A stretch of 5,568 nucleotides of DNA from JADKIH01 sp049363815. GTDB taxonomy: Bacteria; Bacteroidota; Bacteroidia; AKYH767-A; 2013-40CM-41-45. Made by a program: the position numbers and the translations under genes. Below, in pieces: positions 1 to 5,568 of the stretch. Every line of letters starts with the position of its first letter. The stretch's first letter is position 1. Location: NCBI GenBank assembly GCA_049363815.1, contig JBMQEM010000113.1:1-5568 (forward strand), in the 5' to 3' direction. The notes beneath the pieces are model-generated. The model worked only from the letters and a program-made list of their open reading frames with translations. It did no database searches and was not told the DNA's origin.

Positions 1-30
1 AAAGAGCACGGAATAATTCCGTGCTCTTTT
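1..30. terminator. Intrinsic terminator hairpin, probably bidirectional
   Basis: Positions 1-14 and 16-29 are perfect reverse complements around a single central base. As RNA this folds into a stem of about 13 bp with a 3-nt loop, GC-rich in the middle (GAGCACGG/CCGTGCTC). Both outer ends are A/T tracts: AAA at 1-3 and TTTT at 27-30, so either strand gives a stem followed by U residues. It lies 23 bp beyond the stop codon of the minus-strand lipoprotein gene, as expected for its terminator. It could also end a converging plus-strand gene left of the window, which cannot be seen. The full length of the left T tract (minus strand) is cut by the window edge. Confidence 0.85.
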
Positions 31-52
31 GTGTTCTCAGTGTTTATTTTTT

Positions 53-1978
53 TTAATTATTAAGAGTAATCCGTATCTCCCCTTCTGCCAATTCAAAAAT
101 AACAAGCTTACCATCCACTGAATATTTTCCACCACCAACAATTGAAGTTGGAGTAGAACGGAGAGGAAGCATAATAGCAAGTCCTTCCATACGTTTTGGG
201 ACGTTTACTTTTACAACTCGACTTCCGCCTTCAGACGTAATGTCGACTGTAACTTCATTCCTTGCAGCCCACCACAAACCGAAATCCTTGAAACTTCCGA
301 TCCAGGCAATGTCTTTCACTGCTTTGACAAAATCTTTTTCAATTTTCCATCCGATCTCATTTGGATGAACCTGCCCGATAAAACAGCCACCATAACGTGC
401 AATTTTCTTTGCAAGTTTTATTGCGGCAGTAGTGCGTGAAAGATCAAACGGTGGTAATTCATCGTCGTCTGTAACAGGAAATTCAAAAGCCTCCACTTCC
501 GAATCGTATTCACGATTGTGATTCATCTGGAAAGGCAGATGGGTCAATGCTAAATTAGCAGGTACTGATGAACTGAAACGATAACCACTTGCAAGTAAAC
601 TTTGCGGATAAGTAAACGGAACATAAGAATAAGTGGAACGGAAAGCGGAAGTATTATTTCCGGGAATAAAATGATCGAGCAAATAACGGCTCACCCGCAT
701 TTCGCCGAAGATCGTTCCATGATAAGTTTTTTCAAAGGCCATCACATAGGGGCGATAATCCGGATAGACTTCATCTCCTGTTCCTTGCTCGAACTGGTCA
801 AATAATGGTGAACCGGAAACCGTATTACTCTGAATGTCCATACCGGTTGCTCCAATTGCTTTCAGGTTATTGATATCTTCATTTGAAAATAAAATTCCAT
901 TGTTGCGGTCACGGATATACTGTGTCTGGATAAAATATGTAGAACGGATCCCTGATTCTTTTTCCTTTCTTGCAAAAGATGCAGATTGCTGTAATGCCTT
1001 TTTGAAATTAACGTTATGTGTAATACAAACAGAAAGGTCTTTGTTGTACGGCACTGTACAGACATAAGCAGCATCTCTGCTGCTAGCTATATAGATATTC
1101 TTGATCAGACGAAGCAATACGTCAAGGGTTGGTTCAAAGCTGTTCGCCGGTGAACGGTTGTAATCTTCATGACGGATATTATGACCTTTCATGATCAGAT
1201 ATCCAAGATCAAATCCAAGCGCATAAGCATTTCCATTCTCGTAAAATCGCTGAGTAATTGCCGCTGATTTATCTTCGTAAGTCGCAATCGGTGCCAAGCG
1301 AGGTTTGGAATAACTGTAAGTACCGATCGTTTCCTTGAATTTTTCCTTGTTGCCGATTGAAATGTGCGTCTCTTTATCGTCCCTGAATTCTTTTGTGATT
1401 TCATTTGAACTGTCACGGCCAACAACGATCTCGAAATGTTGCTTACTGGGTACAGGCTCGTCAAAGCCGAAAACTTCGTTCAATGCTCCGAGTACCTGTG
1501 ACCCGATCAATGTTCCGCCATTTCGAGGGAAGGCTGCAAGTGCCTGTAAAGCATCCGGAGAAAGTGAGGCGCCCGAAACAATAGGATAAACCATTACTAC
1601 TTTACTCTGAAGTGCACGTCGGTAATCAGTGGTGATCAGAAATGGAACACCGATCGATTTCAATCCATGCGCAAGTCCTAACCATGATGCTGTTGTATCC
1701 GTTAAAAGAATTGCAAGTCTGCTTGAACTTCCGGATGAATACTTTGTCCATGACGTCGGAACTTTTGTCTGTAGTACAGATTTATCTTCCGGACCACGAA
1801 CTCCGTTTACGACGAAGACTTCATTTTTCCGGACATCGTAAGTTTCAGGATATTCATTCTTTTTCAGTGCACCGATCTCATCACCCTGCTTATCCGAGCC
1901 ACATCCTGAAGAAAAACAGAAAGCGATCAGGGCTAAAAAAATGTATGACAGTTTTTTTGTAATCAAACTTCTAAACAT
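53..1978 (-). CDS. Lipoprotein with amidotransferase-like N-terminus and degenerate NodB/polysaccharide-deacetylase-like domain
   Basis: A 641-residue exported protein of unproven function. Residues 1-26 form a lipoprotein signal: positive start (RSLITKK), hydrophobic core about 10-22, and SSGC with Cys26 as the likely lipidated residue; the lipobox is loose (Ser at -3), which is tolerated in Bacteroidota. Residues about 87-275 read as an alternating beta/alpha region like class I amidotransferase-fold domains (RLAILL, VVMVYPIV, GGTLIGSQV, AYALGFDLG). Residues about 314-560 resemble the NodB deacetylase fold: SVCITHNVNF (316-325), DIQSNTVSGSP (381-391), FRSTYSYVP (446-454) and GQVHP (535-539). 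The positions that normally carry the metal ligands read Asn322, Asn324, Asn385 and Gly389, while Arg447 and His538 remain, so deacetylase activity is doubtful. Residues about 572-641 look like a small beta domain. ATG start is supported by the signal peptide and a candidate promoter just upstream. Lipoprotein status is fairly secure; the fold assignment is from motif memory only. Confidence 0.6.
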   Translation of the reverse strand: MFRSLITKKLSYIFLALIAFCFSSGCGSDKQGDEIGALKKNEYPETYDVRKNEVFVVNGVRGPEDKSVLQTKVPTSWTKYSSGSSSRLAILLTDTTASWLGLAHGLKSIGVPFLITTDYRRALQSKVVMVYPIVSGASLSPDALQALAAFPRNGGTLIGSQVLGALNEVFGFDEPVPSKQHFEIVVGRDSSNEITKEFRDDKETHISIGNKEKFKETIGTYSYSKPRLAPIATYEDKSAAITQRFYENGNAYALGFDLGYLIMKGHNIRHEDYNRSPANSFEPTLDVLLRLIKNIYIASSRDAAYVCTVPYNKDLSVCITHNVNFKKALQQSASFARKEKESGIRSTYFIQTQYIRDRNNGILFSNEDINNLKAIGATGMDIQSNTVSGSPLFDQFEQGTGDEVYPDYRPYVMAFEKTYHGTIFGEMRVSRYLLDHFIPGNNTSAFRSTYSYVPFTYPQSLLASGYRFSSSVPANLALTHLPFQMNHNREYDSEVEAFEFPVTDDDELPPFDLSRTTAAIKLAKKIARYGGCFIGQVHPNEIGWKIEKDFVKAVKDIAWIGSFKDFGLWWAARNEVTVDITSEGGSRVVKVNVPKRMEGLAIMLPLRSTPTSIVGGGKYSVDGKLVIFELAEGEIRITLNN

Positions 1979-1994
1979 ATGTTGGGTCAGGGCC

Positions 1995-2019
1995 TTGCCA
2001 TTGATTTGTTATATGGCAA
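1995..2019. promoter_or_regulatory. Inverted repeat TTGCCAT-N11-ATGGCAA, possible operator
   Basis: Seven-base arms at 1995-2001 and 2013-2019 are exact reverse complements separated by 11 bases. The repeat overlaps the end of the candidate -7 element (2017-2024) and the expected transcription start of the minus-strand lipoprotein gene. That is where a repressor site or a small 5' leader hairpin would sit. Only one copy is seen, and a 7-bp repeat can arise by chance, so the regulatory role is inference. Confidence 0.3.
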
Positions 2020-2024
2020 ACATA
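2017..2024 (-). promoter_or_regulatory. Candidate Bacteroidota -7 element (TATGTTTG) for the lipoprotein gene
   Basis: Read on the minus strand, 2024-2017 is TATGTTTG, an exact match to the TAnnTTTG consensus used by the primary sigma factor of Bacteroidota. It sits 38 bases upstream of the ATG at 1978, giving an expected leader of about 30 nt. No TTG -33 element is found at the usual 19-21 bp spacing; the region there is T-rich (2041-2044 on this strand). An A9/T9 tract at 2027-2035 occupies the spacer. The 131-bp gap 1979-2109 holds nothing else convincing. Confidence 0.4.
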
Positions 2025-2109
2025 TTAAAAAAAAAGGCAGAAAATCCGATCTGAAAACGCAGTAATTAACAATGCTTTCAAGCGGAAGAATAGAAATTTT
2101 AAAGAAAAG

Positions 2110-3384
2110 TCAGTTTGATCTGATCGCATCAACCGGATTCATCTGAGAAGCCTGATATGCAGGAATGTAGCCACTGATTATTCCGACAACGGCGCTGATC
2201 ATTATTCCCATTAAAATATTCGCAAAAGACAAGGCAATGTCCATTCCCGTACCCATTGAAACTAAAAGTGTCAGAACATATATTATTCCCAGTCCAAAAC
2301 TGCCACCGATAATACACAGTACTATTGCTTCGATAAGGAACTGAAGTAATATAAAATAGTTTTTCGCGCCCAGAGATTTTTGAATTCCAATGATCGGTGT
2401 GCGTTCACGCACAGAAACAAACATGATGTTTGCAATTCCAAAACCGCCCACCACAATGCTGAATCCGCCAATGATCCATCCGGCTAATCCCAAGGTACTG
2501 AAGAGGTCATCCAGACTTGAAGAAAACATACTTGTTTCATTCAGGGCAAAATCGTCGGATTCCTGTGGTTGTAATCGTCGGATCGAACGCATGACTCCCC
2601 GCAATTCATCTTTCATTTCACCATTGGTCACATTTTCATTTGCCTTCACAAGAATATACGGATCAATACTGTTTGACCTCAGGTTGACCAGATTTCTTGC
2701 AAAGTTTACAGGAATGATTACAGTATTGTCAAACGAATTGTCGAATGTACTACTGCCTTCGTGTTTCAATACTCCTATTACCGTGTGTTTGAATTTCCGG
2801 ATGATCACTGATTTTCCAATTGCATTTCCCTTTGGGAATAATGCTTTGCTAACATCACTGCCAAGAATGATCAGCGGTCGACCACTGGCAAATTCACTTT
2901 CAGTAAAGAAGCGGCCATCTTCAATTTCAAAATTTCTGACTCTGTCAAAATCCTCTGACACACAACTTACCATTACATTTTCAATCGAACTGCTTTCGTA
3001 TTTTATGGTTTGTCCACCAATATCAGCTGCATAAGCGATCGAATTACTCGTAGTAATTTTTTTCCGGAGATCCGTCAGTTCTTTAATTGCCGGTAATGGG
3101 CGGTTCATATATTTCCACCACGGATATTCATCGCCACCTTCAGGAACCCAAGGCCATTTTTGAATATAAATGACATTGTTTCCTAATGATGAGATGTCTT
3201 TTCTGATTTTATTTTCCAGTGAATCAGTAGCCGTAAAAACTGCTATGATGGCAAAAATGCCAATCGTAATCCCAAGTAAAGAAAGAATAGTACGTAACTT
3301 ATTTACCCGAAGTGCTTCCAGTGCAAAAAGGAAACTCTCGCGGATCAGTCTAAGAATTAGTTTTAACTCAGATTTCTTTACCAC
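2110..3384 (-). CDS. MacB/FtsX-type ABC transporter permease
   Basis: A 424-residue inner-membrane permease of the MacB family, whose members work with a separate or fused ATPase in efflux, lipoprotein release or envelope-stress mechanotransmission. Order: short cytoplasmic start; signature LRVNKLRTILSLLGITIGI (25-43) leading into TM1 (about 33-52); a large periplasmic domain of MacB_PCD type (about 54-297); then TM2 (about 299-324), TM3 (about 345-375) and TM4 (about 389-408), forming the C-terminal FtsX domain. The cytoplasmic loop VRERTPIIGIQKSLGA (325-340) matches the family's usual RERTREIGIRKALGA pattern. The protein ends in the typical MNPVDAIR. The length is normal for a stand-alone permease. 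No Walker A/B domain is fused and no ATPase gene lies in the window, so substrate and partner are unknown. The start is GTG: an in-frame TAA lies 18 bases upstream (3402-3400) and no ATG precedes the conserved N-terminal motif. It reads away from purH. Confidence 0.88.
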   Translation of the reverse strand: MVKKSELKLILRLIRESFLFALEALRVNKLRTILSLLGITIGIFAIIAVFTATDSLENKIRKDISSLGNNVIYIQKWPWVPEGGDEYPWWKYMNRPLPAIKELTDLRKKITTSNSIAYAADIGGQTIKYESSSIENVMVSCVSEDFDRVRNFEIEDGRFFTESEFASGRPLIILGSDVSKALFPKGNAIGKSVIIRKFKHTVIGVLKHEGSSTFDNSFDNTVIIPVNFARNLVNLRSNSIDPYILVKANENVTNGEMKDELRGVMRSIRRLQPQESDDFALNETSMFSSSLDDLFSTLGLAGWIIGGFSIVVGGFGIANIMFVSVRERTPIIGIQKSLGAKNYFILLQFLIEAIVLCIIGGSFGLGIIYVLTLLVSMGTGMDIALSFANILMGIMISAVVGIISGYIPAYQASQMNPVDAIRSN

Positions 3385-3388
3385 CCGA

Positions 3389-3396
3389 CAAAAGTA
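3389..3396 (-). promoter_or_regulatory. Candidate -7 element (TACTTTTG) for the permease gene
   Basis: On the minus strand 3396-3389 is TACTTTTG, an exact TAnnTTTG match. A near-match to the -33 box (TTTC instead of TTTG) lies 18 bases further upstream. The element ends only 4 bases before the GTG at 3384, so transcription would start at about the start codon and the mRNA would be leaderless or nearly so. An 8-bp degenerate motif is weak evidence; its position directly in front of a gene is the main support. Confidence 0.35.
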
Positions 3397-3426
3397 GGAT
3401 TATGATTCAGACCTGAAAGGGGATTA

Positions 3427-3546
3427 ACGCAAAATAACTAATAACTAAAAATTAATAACTGCGATTCAGAACTGGGAAGTGATCTTAATGTCCGCTTTTC
3501 GTTATTCATTATTCGTGATTCGTTCTAAGTTATTAGTAAATTGCGT
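3427..3546. repeat. Imperfect palindromic element built from 7-bp units
   Basis: The outer arms match exactly in inverted orientation: ACGCAA (3427-3432) with TTGCGT (3541-3546), and ACTAATAACT (3437-3446) with AGTTATTAGT (3528-3537). Inside, the left arm is phased heptamers AATAACT, AATAACT, AAAAATT, AATAACT (3433-3460). The right arm is TTTTCGT, TATTCAT, TATTCGT, GATTCGT, TCTAAGT, TATTAGT (3496-3537), in the opposite sense. A central stretch of about 35 bp is bounded by GCG (3461) and CGC (3493). It fills most of the 178-bp divergent gap between the permease and purH. The build resembles dispersed intergenic palindromes (REP/MITE-like) with ATTCGT-type short repeats known from many bacterial genomes. 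Whether it is multicopy cannot be seen from one window. No transposase or clear target duplication is visible. Confidence 0.6.
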
Positions 3547-3562
3547 CCGAATTGAAGTGAAA

Positions 3563-5089
3563 ATGAAAGCCATAAAAAAGATCAATAGCGCACTGATTTC
3601 AGTGTTTTTTAAAGACAATCTGGAACCGGTCATCAGGCACTTGCATCGTTTGGGTGTGACCCTCTACGCCACCGGTGGTACACAGGAGTTTATAGAAAAC
3701 CTGGAAATCCCAGTGATCCCCGTTGAAGATGTAACCGATTATCCTTCCATTCTTGGAGGAAGGGTAAAAACACTACATCCAAAGATCTTCGGCGGAATCT
3801 TAAGCAGACGCGAACATTTAGGTGATATTGCTGAGCTTGAAAACTTCCATATTCCTGAAATTGACTTAGTTATAGTTGATCTTTATCCATTTGAACAAAC
3901 CGTAGCCTCAGGTGCCGATGAACAAAGCATCATTGAAAAGATCGATATTGGTGGAATCTCCCTTATTCGTGCAGCAGCGAAAAATTTTAAAGATGTTCTG
4001 ATCATTCCCTCTAAAGATCAATACGATTTTTTATTGAATATTCTTGAAAAGCAAGAAGGTGAAACCTCGCTTGCAGATCGTCAGTTAATGGCCACGCATG
4101 CATTTGCCACTTCTTCACATTATGACTCTGCAATCTTTAACTATTTCAACAAGGATCACCGGCTGAATATTTTCAGACAGACTGCCAATGAAGCAAAAGT
4201 GCTTCGTTACGGTGAAAATCCGCATCAGTCAGGAATTTTCTACGGAAATTTCGAAGAACTTTTCGAACGGTTGAATGGAAAAGAAATATCGTACAATAAT
4301 TTACTGGATATTGATGCCACAATTTCTCTTCTGAAAGAATTTGATGAGCCAACAGTCGTTATCGTAAAACATAATAATGCCTGTGGATTAGCCAGCCGGA
4401 AAACCATTGAACAGGCATGGGAAGATGCCTTGGCAGGAGATCCTGTTTCTGCTTTTGGAGGAGTGATCGGTGTGAATCAAAAAGTGAGTATTGAACTGGC
4501 AGAGAAAATGAATTCACTTTTCTTTGAAGTCTTGATTGCCCCTGAATTTGAACCGAAAGCTCTTGAAATTCTTTCTTCTAAAAAGAACAGGATCATTCTG
4601 AAAAGTAAAAAGATTGAATTCCCGGAATTCATGTCAAGATCAGCATTGAATGGTATCCTTGTTCAAAGTCGTGATAACAGTACTGAAAAAATTGCTGACA
4701 TGACTACGGTTACAAAAGTTGCTCCGTCTCACACTCAGTTACTTGATCTGGAATTTGCAAATAAAATTGTGAAGCATACCAAATCAAATACGATTGTAAT
4801 TGCAAAAAACGGACAATTGCTGGCAAGCGGCACAGGGCAGACTTCAAGAGTTGATGCTTTGCAACAAGCGATTGCAAAGGCTAAGCATTTCAAGTTTGAT
4901 CTCAATGGAGCAGTTATGGCTTCCGATGCCTTTTTCCCATTTCCGGATTGTGTGGAGATTGCAGATAAAGCAGGGATAAAAGCGATCATACAACCTGGTG
5001 GTTCAGTAAAGGATCAGGAATCAATTGACTATTGCAATCAGCATCACCTTGCAATGGTAACTACTGGCAAACGCCATTTTAAGCACTAA
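3563..5089 (+). CDS. purH: Bifunctional AICAR formyltransferase / IMP cyclohydrolase
   Basis: PurH, 508 residues from the ATG chosen here, catalyses the last two steps of de novo purine synthesis in the cytoplasm: AICAR plus 10-formyl-THF to FAICAR, then ring closure to IMP. The N-terminal IMP cyclohydrolase domain (about 1-200) shows ALISVF (10-15), YATGGT (35-40), GGRVKTLHPKIFGGIL (65-80), DLYPFE (106-111) and IDIGGISLIRAAAKN (127-141). The C-terminal transformylase domain shows LRYGENPHQ (214-222), YNNLLDIDA (244-252), the catalytic Lys269-His270 in VKHNNACG, DPVSAFGG (293-300), GQTSRVDA (425-432), ASDAFFPFPD (453-462) and QPGGSVKDQ (477-485). All key motifs are intact and the length is normal. 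The frame stays open back to a GTG at 3479, adding 28 residues, but those residues are encoded by the upstream palindromic repeat and are unlike PurH N-termini; MKAIKKINSALISV is the natural start. No strong Shine-Dalgarno and no PurR-like operator was recognised. Confidence 0.97.
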   Translation: MKAIKKINSALISVFFKDNLEPVIRHLHRLGVTLYATGGTQEFIENLEIPVIPVEDVTDYPSILGGRVKTLHPKIFGGILSRREHLGDIAELENFHIPEIDLVIVDLYPFEQTVASGADEQSIIEKIDIGGISLIRAAAKNFKDVLIIPSKDQYDFLLNILEKQEGETSLADRQLMATHAFATSSHYDSAIFNYFNKDHRLNIFRQTANEAKVLRYGENPHQSGIFYGNFEELFERLNGKEISYNNLLDIDATISLLKEFDEPTVVIVKHNNACGLASRKTIEQAWEDALAGDPVSAFGGVIGVNQKVSIELAEKMNSLFFEVLIAPEFEPKALEILSSKKNRIILKSKKIEFPEFMSRSALNGILVQSRDNSTEKIADMTTVTKVAPSHTQLLDLEFANKIVKHTKSNTIVIAKNGQLLASGTGQTSRVDALQQAIAKAKHFKFDLNGAVMASDAFFPFPDCVEIADKAGIKAIIQPGGSVKDQESIDYCNQHHLAMVTTGKRHFKH

Positions 5090-5112
5090 ACCGTACTTAA
5101 AAATTTATTAAA

Positions 5113-5148
5113 CAAATTGAAATAGATAAAACTATCTGTTTGAATTTG
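5113..5148 (+). terminator. AT-rich hairpin in the purH-mreB gap (terminator, attenuator or processing site)
   Basis: Arms 5113-5128 and 5133-5148 pair over 16 positions around an AAAC loop. On the plus-strand RNA there are 14 Watson-Crick pairs, one U·G wobble (5123/5138) and one G/G mismatch (5119/5142). The opposite strand would have A/C in place of the wobble, so the plus-strand transcript folds better. It begins 23 bases after the purH stop. It lacks a U tract after the stem, so it is not a canonical intrinsic terminator. It could instead be an RNA-processing or mRNA-stability element, or a protein-binding site before mreB. Confidence 0.45.
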
Positions 5149-5175
5149 CGTATAGATGGGACGAAAGTGTATACT
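5145..5175 (+). promoter_or_regulatory. Weak candidate promoter for mreB
   Basis: TTTGCG (5145-5150) and TATACT (5170-5175) are separated by 19 bp, so a TTTG -33 box and a TA-starting -7 box have about the right geometry. However, the downstream box does not follow the TAnnTTTG consensus (it reads TATACTGA). The -33 part overlaps the foot of the upstream hairpin. If real, it would allow mreB to be expressed apart from purH. Equally, mreB may be read through from purH across the 132-bp gap. Confidence 0.2.
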
Positions 5176-5221
5176 GACTATTTCAAAAACCTAATACCGG
5201 CCCTATGGGCTCATTGAACGC

Positions 5222-5568
5222 ATGGGATTGTTCGATTTTCTTACTCAAGAAATTGCTATTGACCTGGGAACGGCCAATACGCTGATTATTCATAACGACA
5301 AAGTTGTGGTAGATGAACCATCTATCGTGGCTATCGATCGTATGACCGGAAAGGTCATTGCAGTCGGTAAACAGGCCATGATGATGCATGGTAAAACGCA
5401 CGAAAATATCAAGACAGTCCGCCCATTGAAAGATGGTGTGATTGCTGATTTCGATGCTGCCGAACACATGATACGTGGAATGATAAAAATGCTCAGCCCG
5501 AAAGGCAGCCTTTTTACTCCTTCTCTGAGAATGGTGATCTGTATCCCTTCAGGAATTACTGAAGTTGA
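5222..5568 (+). CDS. mreB: Rod shape-determining actin homologue MreB (5' part, cut by window edge)
   Basis: The first 115 codons of mreB; the rest lies beyond the window. MreB is a membrane-bound bacterial actin that organises the elongation machinery (MreC, MreD, PBP2, RodA) for lateral-wall peptidoglycan synthesis. Visible features: a short amphipathic start MGLFDFLTQE of the kind that contacts the membrane; the phosphate-1 nucleotide-binding motif IAIDLGTANTLI (11-22); DEPSIVAID (31-39); VGKQAMMMHGKTHENI (48-63); RPLKDGVIADF (67-77); and the beta-strand RMVICIPSGITEV (103-115). All agree with Bacteroidota MreB. ATG 5222 is chosen because it gives the conserved N-terminus exactly; an earlier ATG at 5205 is out of frame. 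A small GC hairpin (5199-5211) lies just upstream. In this phylum mreC, mreD, mrdA and rodA often follow, which would be to the right of this window. Confidence 0.97.
   Translation, partial: MGLFDFLTQEIAIDLGTANTLIIHNDKVVVDEPSIVAIDRMTGKVIAVGKQAMMMHGKTHENIKTVRPLKDGVIADFDAAEHMIRGMIKMLSPKGSLFTPSLRMVICIPSGITEV

Noticed and set aside
834..1589. Several 70-90 codon frames on both strands inside the lipoprotein gene
   Set aside because: They overlap the 641-codon frame, which has a signal peptide and domain-like motifs; the short frames show none.
2027..2053. Possible terminator for the permease gene: weak CAGA/TCTG stem followed by nine T on the minus strand
   Set aside because: The stem is only 4 bp with an 8-nt loop and is AT-rich; the T run is better explained as promoter spacer sequence of the next gene.
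2390..3034. 214-codon open frame on the plus strand inside the permease gene
   Set aside because: It lies antisense to a clearly recognised permease, and its translation has no recognisable motif or composition of a real protein; it is a shadow frame.
3427..3546. CRISPR-like or phage attachment-like array
   Set aside because: The repeats are 7 bp, contiguous and inverted, with no spacers, no cas genes and no integrase nearby.
3385..3562. Purine riboswitch or PurR operator upstream of purH
   Set aside because: No purine-aptamer-like three-way junction or PUR-box-like motif could be recognised; most of the gap is the repeat element.
3479..3562. Genuine N-terminal targeting or extra domain on PurH
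   Set aside because: The residues are the translation of the palindromic repeat and PurH is cytoplasmic with a complete domain starting at the ATG at 3563.
5183..5467. 94-codon minus-strand frame across the mreB start
   Set aside because: It is antisense to strongly conserved MreB coding sequence.

Overview
The window looks like chromosomal DNA from a member of the Bacteroidota, moderately AT-rich and densely coded. The evidence for this placement is: a MreB N-terminus of the type seen in that phylum (MGLFDFLTQEIAIDLGTANT), purH directly upstream of mreB, the KHNNACG version of the AICAR transformylase active-site motif, no convincing Shine-Dalgarno sequences, and TAnnTTTG-type -7 elements in front of both minus-strand genes. 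The taxonomic call is inference; no species can be named.

Layout. Positions 1-29 hold a near-perfect hairpin, probably a bidirectional terminator. From 1978 down to 53 (minus strand) lies a 641-residue lipoprotein. It has an N-terminal glutamine-amidotransferase-like alpha/beta region, then a NodB/polysaccharide-deacetylase-like region whose metal-ligand positions all appear substituted, then a small beta-rich C-terminus. Its 131-bp upstream gap holds a candidate promoter, an A9 tract and a small inverted repeat. From 3384 down to 2110 (minus strand) is a MacB/FtsX-type ABC transporter permease with no ATPase gene beside it. The 178-bp divergent gap (3385-3562) is largely filled by a 120-bp imperfect palindrome built from 7-bp units. 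From 3563 to 5089 (plus strand) is a complete purH. After a 132-bp gap with a long AT-rich hairpin, mreB starts at 5222 and runs off the right edge.

How the genes relate. purH (last two steps of IMP synthesis) and mreB (cell-shape actin) are unrelated in function but run co-directionally; in Bacteroidota mreB usually heads an mreBCD-mrdA-rodA shape cluster, which would lie to the right of this window. The two minus-strand genes are both envelope proteins (inner-membrane permease and lipoprotein), but each has its own candidate promoter, so an operon is not established.

Most of the window is ordinary housekeeping sequence. The points most worth a second look are the apparently metal-less deacetylase-like lipoprotein, the heptamer-based palindrome upstream of purH, and the purH-mreB hairpin. 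I see no phage, IS, CRISPR, tRNA or rRNA, and nothing that amounts to a demonstrated new system.
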